From NCBI GenBank assembly GCA_965197675.1, contig OZ240221.1:2294001-2358000 (forward strand): 64,000 nucleotides of DNA. The letters are read 5' to 3'. Position 1 is the stretch's first letter, and the number at the start of each line of letters is the position of its first letter. Both the position numbers and the translations under genes were made by a program. Below, in pieces: positions 43,615-51,966 of this stretch. The DNA is from G965197675 sp965197675. GTDB lineage: Bacteria; Chloroflexota; Dehalococcoidia; Plut-88900. The notes beneath the pieces were generated by a model. The model did no database searches, was not told the DNA's origin, and saw only the letters and a list, made by a program, of their open reading frames with translations.

Positions 43615-44202
43615 CTAGTCGTTCTCGGCCAGCCGTTTAGAGACCTGGATAAGGTTATTCACCCGTATCACGTTCTCGGGATATTTGTATCCTCGATTTC
43701 GGGGCCAATCCCGAAGATACACCCGGCTTAGCCTCTGGCGCGCCAGAAAGTCGGCCACCCTGCCATCGTCGTCGATGAACTCGTCGATTCCCTGCTGAGA
43801 CACCATAAGCCACTTGAACTCGGGTGCGGGAATCCCAAGGTGATTGGTGTGGACAGCATCGAATAGATCTCGGATTCCGTACCTTTCAAGCCAACTCTCT
43901 ACCCGCTTTTGCACCAAGCCATTGCGACTGGTAATCAGCACCATGTCTCGGTGCTCTTTGATGGCTCTCAGTCCCTCCTGTGCATCAGGTAGAGGGCTTC
44001 TCCTAATGTATTTCACTTTTTGCAGGAAGGAAATGAGCGCCGAAGAACCGGATTTTCCGTGTCTAGCCGGATCCATATCAATCCCATCAGTACTGACACG
44101 GCCTTCATATGGGCCCTTCCCGATGAGGATGTTCAGACCTAGAGGAGGCCGACAAATCACTCCATCCAAGTCTACGCCCAGTTTAGGTTTGTAATTTCCC
44201 AT
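43615..44202 (-). CDS. HAD-superfamily hydrolase-like protein
   Basis: About 195 residues from ATG 44202, which has GGGAG nine bases upstream; ATG 44226 has none. KLGVDLDGVICRPP is the HAD motif I with the two aspartates, VLITSRNG is motif II, and EFIDDDGRVADFLA is motif IV, as in 5'-nucleotidase-like (NT5C-type) HAD proteins. Likely a cytoplasmic phosphatase of unknown substrate. It is convergent with the deacylase, 13 bases apart. Confidence 0.75.
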   Translation of the reverse strand: MGNYKPKLGVDLDGVICRPPLGLNILIGKGPYEGRVSTDGIDMDPARHGKSGSSALISFLQKVKYIRRSPLPDAQEGLRAIKEHRDMVLITSRNGLVQKRVESWLERYGIRDLFDAVHTNHLGIPAPEFKWLMVSQQGIDEFIDDDGRVADFLARQRLSRVYLRDWPRNRGYKYPENVIRVNNLIQVSKRLAEND

Positions 44203-44219
44203 AATAGTGTCGCTCCCAC

Positions 44220-44470
44220 CTACCATGCCTGGACAGGATATTCCTTGTATCCCGTCTCCACTAGCGCTTTATGGACGTGTAGATCCTTAATGCTATAGGC
44301 CTTCTCGTCTTCCCCTATTCTCAGCCCCCGAGCAACACCTCGGCCTGCTTAGCCTCATCTAGCAGGGGAGTGGTCTGGCCAAGAAGCTCAAAAGTAATGA
44401 TAGTGAGGTCTCCCCAATTCGCTGGCAAGCAGCGCCGGGTGAATGCTCGCTTTAGTCTTCACTGAGTATC
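44220..44470 (-). other. Possible gene remnant upstream of the HAD gene
   Basis: On the minus strand this 250-base stretch has two protein-like reading stretches in different frames: one containing FELLGQTTPLLDEAKQAEVL, then after a frame change GLRIGEDEKAYSIKDLHV and on to a TAG at 44220-44222. The composition of the second stretch looks like coding sequence. No family was recognised; it may equally be chance. Confidence 0.3.
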
Positions 44471-44503
44471 GGACATTATATGTGGAGAGACAGGAATAAG
44501 GCT

Positions 44504-45229
44504 TCAGAGCCCATCATCGTCGTTCGAGGGGATCTTCTCACGAAGGACTATCTTTAAGAGTTGACTCCAGTTATCCATCCATTTCCCCATGGTCTCTTGA
44601 TTCCAATCGGGGTTGGCCGATGGAAACTTGTCCACTAGCGAGGCTGCCAGAGATCTCTCTACTACATCGCGAGCCGGCACTGAAGGAGGTCTTCCCCTAC
44701 GAGTTACTGGTTTGGAGTCGGACTTGCTGACCGTCTTCGTATCATTTGAGTTTGCTGATGGACCTCTAGGCTGACGACGCCGACGGTGAATATGGGGAGA
44801 TAGTTGCATACCAGTATCGTCGGCTAGGGCTACAAAGAATGACACACACTTACGAACCACGTCTCCCTTAGCTCTTTCCGCTTTGAATCGCTCTTGTAGC
44901 ATATCAGGTGTCGCCGTGCTTAGATCGATATCCTCGAGCAGGGGGCGATAGCTGTTTTCCACTAGTTCCCGAAGCTGAGATTTATCGCCGTTAGCCAAGG
45001 CCTGAGCGAGTGTTTGTAATTTTTCCGTGGGAACACCTTGCTTATCAACTAGCCTAAAGAAGTCTAAAGCCGTTGCAATCATCGAGCGGGTGGACTGATT
45101 AAAACGATACTGTTTTAGATAGCTGTTATCGATTCTCGCTGGGATGTTCCGTTTTAATCCATCTAGCAGCTGTTGCCAACTGGAGTATGGAGCGTAGGGC
45201 GGTGGTCCCTCACGAGTGTCGTCTTGCAT
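44504..45229 (-). CDS. DUF5343 domain protein
   Basis: About 241 residues from ATG 45229 (AGAGG eight bases upstream); the frame is open to 45322, with no clear site. YSSWQQLLDGLKRNIPARIDNSYL, a middle helical part ending RKCVSFFVALADDTGMQLSPHI and the overall length fit DUF5343, a helical family of unknown function found beside mobile and regulatory genes. After residue about 150 follows a basic linker (RRRRQPR, then TRRGRPPSVPARD, AT-hook-like GRP core), which suggests nucleic-acid contact. No operon partner is clear. Confidence 0.7.
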   Translation of the reverse strand: MQDDTREGPPPYAPYSSWQQLLDGLKRNIPARIDNSYLKQYRFNQSTRSMIATALDFFRLVDKQGVPTEKLQTLAQALANGDKSQLRELVENSYRPLLEDIDLSTATPDMLQERFKAERAKGDVVRKCVSFFVALADDTGMQLSPHIHRRRRQPRGPSANSNDTKTVSKSDSKPVTRRGRPPSVPARDVVERSLAASLVDKFPSANPDWNQETMGKWMDNWSQLLKIVLREKIPSNDDDGL

Positions 45230-45453
45230 TGCAGAACCTCTATCCACACTTATATTTATCCGCATGTTATGATGTCCATAAGCTTCTGTCAAGGACATAT
45301 AAATAAATATATTGTGTGGCAATGGACAAAAAGTTGACTCTACGATGAAACCTCATTAAAAATAACCCATCGTCAGATGCCTTACCGATAGGCAAATTGT
45401 CCTACGTAGTATTCCTGCATTACAAATGGTTATAGAATAGAAAGGGGTAGGCC

Positions 45454-46572
45454 GTGGTTGTAGAGCATCAACTATTAACTAATGAACCCATCTCTCGATT
45501 TTCGGTAGACCGTGCACCAGCTAGGATAAAGGTAATAGGAGTAGGCGGTGGTGGATGTAACTGTGTTCGAAGAATGCTCTCCCATAATGTGCCGGGAGTT
45601 GAGTTCATAGTCGTAAACACAGACATCAAGTCCCTTGAAAGTGTTACTCATGGAGCCACCGTCTTACAAATCGGAGAGAACCTCACCCACGGTTGGGGTG
45701 CAGGTGGTGACTCCGTCATAGGAATGAAAGCAGCGGAGGAGTCCTCCACATTATTAAAGAAGGCTTTGAAGAATACTCAATTGGTGTTCATCACATGTGG
45801 TATGGGTGGTGGAACCGGCACCGGAGCGGCTCCTTACGTAGCGGAGATAGCCAAGAGCATGGGGGCACTGGTAGTTGGTCTGGTCACTACCCCCTTCAGC
45901 TTCGAAGGCAGTCGACGGCTGGGTCAGGCAATCGCCGGAGTTTCCCAACTTCGTAACCGCGTAGACAATCTCATTGTTATTCACAATGACCGCCTGCTCC
46001 AGTTCGTAGATCACGAGGCTGGCATGGGCGAGGCCTTTAGGACCGCCGATGAAGTAGTCACTCAAGGAATAATGAGTGTATCGGAACTGATCAACGTCCC
46101 TGGAGAGATCAACGTGGACTTCGCCGATGTTCAGACCATCATGTCATACACCGGCGGAGCGCTAATGGCCATGGGCGTAGGCCGAGGTCACATGGGAGTG
46201 CTAGAGGCCGCACGACAGGCCATAACCAATCCCCTACTAAACCTATCCATCAAGGGTGCCCGAGGAGTTCTCTTTTCCGTCAAGGGTGGCGAAGATCTTA
46301 CTCTAGGTGGAGTCAACGCCGCCGGCGAGCTTATCAACAGTGCAGTCAGAAAAGACGCCACCATATTCTTCGGGATGTCCATCGATAACGCCTTGGGAGA
46401 CATGGTTAAACTCACCTTGATCGCAACAGGGTTGAAGCAGGACGGTAGCTTCAGTTCGGTAGCCGACAAGGTGAAGCAGTTTATCCCCGGCTTCGAGGTT
46501 CAGCTGAAGGCACCCAGAATCCTCGGTCGACGGAAAAACAACAACGCACGAGTCGACATCGAGGATTTTTAG
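45454..46572 (+). CDS. ftsZ: FtsZ, divergent
   Basis: 372 residues, GTG start with AAAGGGG upstream. IKVIGVGGGGCNCVRRM binds nucleotide, the tubulin signature GGGTGTGAAP is at 118-127, and NVDFADVQTIM at 220-230 is the T7 synergy loop, so GTPase function appears intact. Departures: GAGGDSVIG instead of the usual GAGGNPEIG type, and a short tail RRKNNNARVDIEDF in place of the long linker and the conserved DIPxFLR peptide used to bind FtsA or SepF. FtsZ forms the division ring. No division or cell wall genes adjoin; the next gene is of unknown function. Confidence 0.88.
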   Translation: MVVEHQLLTNEPISRFSVDRAPARIKVIGVGGGGCNCVRRMLSHNVPGVEFIVVNTDIKSLESVTHGATVLQIGENLTHGWGAGGDSVIGMKAAEESSTLLKKALKNTQLVFITCGMGGGTGTGAAPYVAEIAKSMGALVVGLVTTPFSFEGSRRLGQAIAGVSQLRNRVDNLIVIHNDRLLQFVDHEAGMGEAFRTADEVVTQGIMSVSELINVPGEINVDFADVQTIMSYTGGALMAMGVGRGHMGVLEAARQAITNPLLNLSIKGARGVLFSVKGGEDLTLGGVNAAGELINSAVRKDATIFFGMSIDNALGDMVKLTLIATGLKQDGSFSSVADKVKQFIPGFEVQLKAPRILGRRKNNNARVDIEDF

Positions 46573-46712
46573 TCAATAGGTTATACAGCATTCAATAACA
46601 CTAAAGAAGATCAGAAATGTATTTGAGGGTAGCAGAGGTGGCACTCTCAGCCTGGTGAATTGGTCTAAATAGTTGGGTTAACTAGCTAACTCAAGGAGGA
46701 ACACAACCCCCA

Positions 46713-47471
46713 ATGAATGCAGTGGGCACAACGGAAATAGTATCAAAGGGTGAGGATGTAAAGACCCAGGAGCTAACAGTAGAGGATGGAGCTTTAAGGA
46801 AAATCGCCTTTGAGCACCCTGCCCTGGCCTTCTTCCTCTCAGGTCAAGATAGAGTAAAGAGAAGAATGGTAAACGTTACACAGGAGCATCCGACGATTAC
46901 CCTGTTTCTCGCATGCTTTACAGAATTGGAAAGACAGGGCTACATAGAGCTCACAGCTTCCTCACCAGCATCGGTGCACCGTAGCCAGGAGGAGACGTGG
47001 GCGATTAAAAATATCCCCCAGCTCCACCGAACAGGTATAGCAGTAGAGCTTTTCAACTGTATGTCTCACACCCACGCAGCCGTACAAGATATCGTGAGGA
47101 AATTTCTGACAAGATACTTCCAGAACCCGTGGGACCTGTGGCTGAATATCGGTAGTGGAGAAGCTAAGGCCTACGGATATCTCACACGACAGATATGGCC
47201 CAAGAGCGGAATTGGAAAATGGCTGTCTCTGACGGGTGTGGGGTCAGATACCCAGACCATATGGGTGAGAAATGAGTTGAAAGTTCGAGCGGCAAGGCAG
47301 GTCGCACTGGTCTTGAAGAGCGATATAGATGAGCTACGACGTAGAGCACCTGCTCTCTACAGAAGATTGCGGGACGACATCGTAGATGCCATATCATCCT
47401 CCCGACAGCCACCGAAGGGTCTACAGCGCCCCGTCTGGCTACCACAGTTCAGGAGGCGCCCCGCCCATTAA
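46713..47471 (+). CDS. Unknown conserved-looking protein downstream of ftsZ
   Basis: 252 residues, ATG with CAAGGAGGA 12 bases upstream. I do not recognise a family. Visible features: an acidic N-terminus, EHPALAFFLSGQDRVKRRMV, EHPTITLFLACFTELERQGY, a central part rich in aromatic residues (NPWDLWLNIGSGEAKAYGYL) and a strongly basic C-terminus (RRRAPALYRRLRDDI, ending QFRRRPAH). No signal peptide or clear membrane helix. It follows ftsZ by 140 bases on the same strand and ends before an intrinsic terminator, so ftsZ and this gene may form a unit, though a separate promoter in the gap is possible. Confidence 0.65.
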   Translation: MNAVGTTEIVSKGEDVKTQELTVEDGALRKIAFEHPALAFFLSGQDRVKRRMVNVTQEHPTITLFLACFTELERQGYIELTASSPASVHRSQEETWAIKNIPQLHRTGIAVELFNCMSHTHAAVQDIVRKFLTRYFQNPWDLWLNIGSGEAKAYGYLTRQIWPKSGIGKWLSLTGVGSDTQTIWVRNELKVRAARQVALVLKSDIDELRRRAPALYRRLRDDIVDAISSSRQPPKGLQRPVWLPQFRRRPAH

Positions 47472-47514
47472 ATAAGACTACATCCACATTCCTTTCCCCC
47501 TCCTTCCCCCCTAC

Positions 47515-47552
47515 AAAGAGCTCGACCCCCGCCATCGGGCTCTTTGTTTTTG
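47515..47552 (+). terminator. Intrinsic terminator after the unknown gene
   Basis: Stem AAAGAGC / GCTCTTT (47515-47521 and 47539-47545) with further pairing inside the C- and G-rich loop, followed by GTTTTTG. It ends the ftsZ-side plus-strand unit. Confidence 0.8.
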
Positions 47553-47603
47553 TATAGAAAAGGGAAACGAGTGTGGATGTATCGATAACCTGTCTTACGA
47601 GGG

Positions 47604-47807
47604 CTACCCTCGGCCTGCCAGCTTCTTTCTGACAGCGTCATCTCTAGGGTAGTAGATCGAGTCCCTACTCGGAAGGCCCCCGTTAACCCTCCTGGAAGTG
47701 AACAAGGACCGCCACCACCCTGTTAGCCCACCAATAGCCAGGGTTCCGCCCAGCCCCATTCCCATTAATTTTAGGAATCTGCGTCTACCCTGAGATTTAG
47801 CATTCAT
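47604..47807 (-). CDS. Small twin-arginine signal protein
   Basis: 67 residues. GRRRFLKLMGMGLGG is a Tat-type N-region followed by a hydrophobic stretch (residues 12-28) and a short tail ending KKLAGRG. Such a short product would be either membrane-anchored or a secreted peptide. It is divergent from the respiratory block, 230 bases away. Function unknown; Tat export would fit with a respiratory neighbourhood. Confidence 0.55.
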   Translation of the reverse strand: MNAKSQGRRRFLKLMGMGLGGTLAIGGLTGWWRSLFTSRRVNGGLPSRDSIYYPRDDAVRKKLAGRG

Positions 47808-47969
47808 TGCGGTAAAGAATGTCGTATGCCAGCATTCTGTAAACTTCTCTAGTTACTGACCTCTTCCCCATACTATCTCCATGGAGAGCATTCTGCAAGG
47901 CTCTCTACCCAACACAGAAACAAGAGAGGCTAAGGTTGTTAAAATGTTCGCTTTCAACGTTAAAATCTG

Positions 47970-47996
47970 TTGCAATATCAGTTTTGGTATGATAAT
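47970..47996 (+). promoter_or_regulatory. Candidate promoter of the respiratory block
   Basis: TTGCAA (47970-47975) and GATAAT (47991-47996), 15-base spacing, in an AT-rich stretch 40 bases before the first gene at 48038. This is a visual match only. Confidence 0.35.
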
Positions 47997-48037
47997 CTCT
48001 TCACAAACTTTTGAGCCTATAGGATTCGGCGGGTAGT

Positions 48038-48331
48038 ATGGACCCTAATGTCATCTCAAGATCCGACTGGTCTGACATTGGAGATTTCCTTTTCGGGTTG
48101 CTCTTCGTCCCCGGAATGATGATCCTGGCCGCGATCTTCATGCTAACTGCCCACGCCATAATCCCATCCCTCGTGGCTTCAGGGCATATACCTCAAGAGT
48201 TCCTCAAACTCCGGGGGCCCATCTATACCCTAGTACTGATTTCATTTCTTGCATCAATAGCCTTTCTCGTTTTCGTATCCATCAACGCAGATAACTCCTT
48301 CGGAGAGATATGGTCTCGTTGGTGGCAGTAG
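48038..48331 (+). CDS. Small two-helix membrane protein
   Basis: 97 residues with two hydrophobic segments (about 15-45 and 62-84), the first containing LFGLLFVPGMMILAAIFML. No family recognised. First gene of the alternative complex III block, 58 bases before the pentaheme cytochrome gene, so it may be an accessory subunit or assembly factor (inference). Confidence 0.65.
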   Translation: MDPNVISRSDWSDIGDFLFGLLFVPGMMILAAIFMLTAHAIIPSLVASGHIPQEFLKLRGPIYTLVLISFLASIAFLVFVSINADNSFGEIWSRWWQ

Positions 48332-48389
48332 ATGTGAGGCATCTTCACCTAAAGAACTGAGAGAGTAGCGCCTTAGAGAAAGTCAAAAG

Positions 48390-48953
48390 ATGCCCACAAC
48401 AGCAAAGATAATCATCCCCTTCATTGGCTTGGGTGTCGGTATCATAACGGTTTTAGCTATTGTGTTTCTAACTCGGGCCGTGTTCACTACTCCGTTCCAA
48501 GTCTTCGGCATGGGATCGGGGCCCGATCAGCCCATCGACTTTCCGCACGACGTACATGTTCAAACGGTAGGCATAGAATGCTCTTTCTGTCACCGTACTG
48601 CAGCCACCGAACAGGCTGCCGGTATTCCCGCCCTGGAGCAGTGCATGTTTTGTCACAAGGACTTGGGCAATGACCAATTCATCAATCAGAGCTTCAGCGA
48701 AGAGCTGGTCAAGCTACAACAGGCCTTCAATACCGGTACTCCCATCGACTGGGAAAGGGTGCATCGCGTTCCTGACCACGTCCAGTTTGTGCATGAGGCC
48801 CACATAAGCGCGGGTTTTGACTGTTCAACATGCCATGGAGATGTCGGTAGCATGAAGAAGGTCGAACAGGTCCGAGATTTGAAGATGGGAGATTGCGTAG
48901 ATTGTCATAGAGCAAACAATGCACCCACCGACTGCGTGACGTGTCACTACTAA
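48390..48953 (+). CDS. actA: Pentaheme c-type cytochrome, ActA-like subunit of alternative complex III
   Basis: 187 residues. N-terminal membrane anchor (residues 6-30) and five CxxCH heme sites at 64-68, 85-89, 145-149, 169-173 and 182-186, with scattered His residues for distal ligation (FPHDVH, FVHEAH). ActA is pentaheme and passes electrons out of the quinol-oxidising complex. The following genes supply the rest of the complex. The last CxxCH is two residues before the stop. Confidence 0.88.
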   Translation: MPTTAKIIIPFIGLGVGIITVLAIVFLTRAVFTTPFQVFGMGSGPDQPIDFPHDVHVQTVGIECSFCHRTAATEQAAGIPALEQCMFCHKDLGNDQFINQSFSEELVKLQQAFNTGTPIDWERVHRVPDHVQFVHEAHISAGFDCSTCHGDVGSMKKVEQVRDLKMGDCVDCHRANNAPTDCVTCHY

Positions 48954-48971
48954 CCTGAGGTCAAATAGAAA

Positions 48972-51230
48972 GTGCCAGTTTCTCGAAGAAAATTTCTACA
49001 AGCGGTGGGCCTGTCCTCCCTGGGAGCGGTCATCTTCAAAGCGTGTGGCTTCGCTGATAGGGAGATCTTGGTCGAAAGCCCCGTAGAGCTGCCCGAAGAT
49101 CTAGTCAGCGGGACAGATAACTGGTATGCCAGCACCTGTCGACAGTGTCAGGCGGGATGCGGAGTAGTCACCAGGGTCATGGAGGGACGAGCCAAGAAGC
49201 TGGAGGGTAACCCCAACCATCCCCTCAATCGAGGGAAGCTCTGCGTTAGAGGTCAAGCCGGGGTTCAGGCCCTTTACAACCCGGATCGAATAGAAGGACC
49301 CATGCGTCGAAGCTCCCCAACCGGACAGCTGGAGAAGATACCCGGCACTGATAGAGGGGCCTGGCTGGATGCCATGGACGAGCTGATGGGACGGTTGCGA
49401 GGCGTCTCTGGAGAGCAAGTACTCCTCGTTACCGAGCCGCTAAAGGGCCAGATGGCCCGGGTGACCAGGAGATTCATAGATTCCTTAGGCATCCAGCACA
49501 TCTCTTATGAGTCAATGGAGAGGGACGCCAACCTGAGAACGGCAATTAGGGATGTCTTCGGCCAGGAAACTCTCCCGGAGTTCGATATAGAGAATACCAA
49601 ATTCTTGATGGGTTTCGGTGTGGATTTGCTCGAAACCTGGCTTTCCACGGTCAGGTATAACCGAGGCTACGGCGCCTTCCGACAGGGACAGGCCGGCGAA
49701 ACCAAATCCCTTAGAGACCGAGGAACCTTCGTGCAGGTGGACAGTCGATTTTCTATGACTGCAGCCAATGCTGATCGTTGGGTTCCCATCAAACCCGGCA
49801 TGGAGGGCAATCTCGCCCTCAGCATGGCTTACGTGATCATAAGAGAAGGTATGGCGCCCGAAGCCACCGTCAATGCTTTGACCAATGGACAAGGCTACTC
49901 ATGGCTGCAGGCCTTCGCCCCGGAAAACATAGAGGCTCAAGTAGGTGTGGAGGCAAGTCGGATCGTAGAGTTGGCCCGACAGTTCGCCAGTGAACGGCCC
50001 AGTCTAGCCATAGGAGGCAACTCCGCCGGCGCCCACACCAACGGCACATTCAACCTTATGGCAATATACTCCCTGAACTTCCTCGTGGGCAGTGTCGGTT
50101 CCAATGGTCCCCTACTATTCAACCCAGCACCCCTAATACCTGGGCAGGAAAATGCTCTGCCAAGGGCCACTTTCAGAGACTGGCAAAGCACAGTCGAGCG
50201 AATAGATCGGGGAGACTTCAAAGTCTTGATGGTGCGAGGAGTCAACCCAGTGCATGGCACTCCCGAAGTAGCTGGTTTCCAAAACGCTCTGGACAAAGTC
50301 GACTACGCGGTCAGCTTCTCCAGCTTCATGGACGATACTACCGCTCGGGCCGATCTAGTTCTCCCAGACCATACTTACCTGGAGTCCTGGGGGGACGAGG
50401 TTCCAGACCCAAGCCCAGGCTACGAGATGGTCTCCTACCAGCAGCCCGTCGTTAGGCCTATTTTCAACACGCGAGCCTTCGGCGATCAGCTCATAGATAT
50501 CGCCGACCAGACCGGCAGCCCTCTTCCATGGCCCACCTTCAAAGACGCGCTTAGAGAGGGCGCACAGGAGATTCAACGACTGGGGCGCGGCTCCGTGCAG
50601 TCGTCCGATTTCGAGGTATTCTGGAACGGGTTACTTCAACGTGGCGTTTGGTATGACTTGGATGCTAAACCCGAAACGAGGGCAGAGCCCAAACCACTAC
50701 CCACCGAACCTGTATTACCCATCTTCTCTTCATCTCCCCCGGGTGATGGATTCCATCTAATACTGTATCCATCGCTAGCGCTGACCGATGGCAAGGGCGC
50801 CAACCTGCCATGGCTACAGGCGACCCCTGACCCCATGACCACTGTGGTATGGGAAACGTGGGTGGACATCAGTCTTAGAGATGCCGAGAACCTGAGTGTA
50901 AAGACTAACGATATATTGGAGATCCGCTCCATTTATGGTTCTGTCGAGGTGCCGGCCTACGTCAACCGGGGAACGCCACCAGGCACCATCAGCATGCCGG
51001 TGGGTCAGGGGCACAACGACTTCGGGAGATACGCCAAGGGCAGAGGAGCCAATCCCCTTAGCCTGTTGGCACCCTTCACAGATGGACATACGGGGGCCTT
51101 AGCTTGGAACGCCACAAGAGTAAAGGTCACCAAGGCCGTAGGAAACAAGACCCTGCCGAAATTCGAAGGTGCCGTTGAGGCCCTGCCTGCCCCTACAACC
51201 GAGTTGGTGCAGGTGGTGCATAAGAGCTAG
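48972..51230 (+). CDS. actB: Molybdopterin oxidoreductase-like subunit (ActB N-terminal half)
   Basis: 752 residues, GTG start. Tat signal SRRKFLQAVG, then Cys 56, 59, 63 and 91 in a CX2CX3CX27C pattern, which can hold a [4Fe-4S] cluster as in true CISM enzymes. The rest follows the molybdopterin oxidoreductase fold, including the C-terminal cofactor-type domain (LPVGQGH-like SMPVGQGHNDFG). In studied ActB this domain is fused to a ferredoxin and carries no molybdenum. Here the ferredoxin is a separate gene 28 bases on. Exported, facing the outside. Confidence 0.85.
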   Translation: MPVSRRKFLQAVGLSSLGAVIFKACGFADREILVESPVELPEDLVSGTDNWYASTCRQCQAGCGVVTRVMEGRAKKLEGNPNHPLNRGKLCVRGQAGVQALYNPDRIEGPMRRSSPTGQLEKIPGTDRGAWLDAMDELMGRLRGVSGEQVLLVTEPLKGQMARVTRRFIDSLGIQHISYESMERDANLRTAIRDVFGQETLPEFDIENTKFLMGFGVDLLETWLSTVRYNRGYGAFRQGQAGETKSLRDRGTFVQVDSRFSMTAANADRWVPIKPGMEGNLALSMAYVIIREGMAPEATVNALTNGQGYSWLQAFAPENIEAQVGVEASRIVELARQFASERPSLAIGGNSAGAHTNGTFNLMAIYSLNFLVGSVGSNGPLLFNPAPLIPGQENALPRATFRDWQSTVERIDRGDFKVLMVRGVNPVHGTPEVAGFQNALDKVDYAVSFSSFMDDTTARADLVLPDHTYLESWGDEVPDPSPGYEMVSYQQPVVRPIFNTRAFGDQLIDIADQTGSPLPWPTFKDALREGAQEIQRLGRGSVQSSDFEVFWNGLLQRGVWYDLDAKPETRAEPKPLPTEPVLPIFSSSPPGDGFHLILYPSLALTDGKGANLPWLQATPDPMTTVVWETWVDISLRDAENLSVKTNDILEIRSIYGSVEVPAYVNRGTPPGTISMPVGQGHNDFGRYAKGRGANPLSLLAPFTDGHTGALAWNATRVKVTKAVGNKTLPKFEGAVEALPAPTTELVQVVHKS

Positions 51231-51258
51231 CCTATGAGATTATTGGAGGAGGCCTGAG

Positions 51259-51966
51259 TTGGTTCAAGAGAATCCCTTCAAGTGGACAATGGCAGTGGAC
51301 ATAGACCGGTGCTCGGGTTGCGAGGCGTGTGTCGTCGCGTGCCAGGCAGAGAACAATATACCTCTCAATACCGACGACCGCTTCCAGCAGAGACGAGCCA
51401 TCGAGTGGATCAGGATAGAGAGGTACTGGGAGGGCGAATACCCGGACGTCAAAGCCAAGTTCCTCCCAGTATTATGTCAACACTGTGAAAACGCCCCCTG
51501 CGAGCCGGTCTGCCCTGTTTATGCCACCTACCACAACCAAGAGGGCCTTAACGTCCAGGTCTACAACCGTTGCGTCGGAACTCGGTATTGCGCCAACAAC
51601 GACCCGTATCAGGTCCGCTTCTTTAATTTTTGGGAGCCCAAATGGCCCGACATCCTTGAAAACCAGCTCAATCCCGATGTAACCGTTCGAAGTCGTGGAA
51701 TCATGGAAAAGTGCACCTTCTGCGTGCAGCGAATACGCCGGAAGGAGAGAGAGATAGAGCGGGAGGGGCGAGAGCTAAAGGATGGCGAATTGCAGCCCGC
51801 CTGTGTTCAGACCTGCCCCACAGATGCCTTGGTATTTGGAAATATCAAGGACCCAAACTCCAAGGTGGCTAAGCTGGCAAAGGATGACCGCCACTACAAG
51901 CTACTCGAAGAGTTGGGTACTGACCCTAACGTTATATACCTGAAGAAGGTCGAAGAGGATGGCTAG
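51259..51966 (+). CDS. Four-cluster ferredoxin subunit (ActB C-terminal half)
   Basis: 235 residues, TTG start with GGAGGAGG ahead. Cys at 18, 21, 24, 28; 73, 76, 81, 85; 105, 111; and 152, 155, 182, 186. In the third motif (RCVGTRYCANNDPY) Thr108 and Asp115 stand where ferredoxins of this group usually have Cys, or in the case of 108 often Thr. This fits one three-Cys ([3Fe-4S]) cluster and a second with Asp in place of Cys. It should carry electrons between the quinol site and the cytochromes. No Tat signal of its own, so it would travel with its partner. Overlaps the next gene by eight bases. Confidence 0.88.
   Translation: MVQENPFKWTMAVDIDRCSGCEACVVACQAENNIPLNTDDRFQQRRAIEWIRIERYWEGEYPDVKAKFLPVLCQHCENAPCEPVCPVYATYHNQEGLNVQVYNRCVGTRYCANNDPYQVRFFNFWEPKWPDILENQLNPDVTVRSRGIMEKCTFCVQRIRRKEREIEREGRELKDGELQPACVQTCPTDALVFGNIKDPNSKVAKLAKDDRHYKLLEELGTDPNVIYLKKVEEDG

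Noticed and set aside
48972..51230. Functional formate dehydrogenase or nitrate reductase subunit
   Set aside because: The neighbours (pentaheme cytochrome, two NrfD proteins, DUF3341, monoheme cytochrome) define alternative complex III instead.
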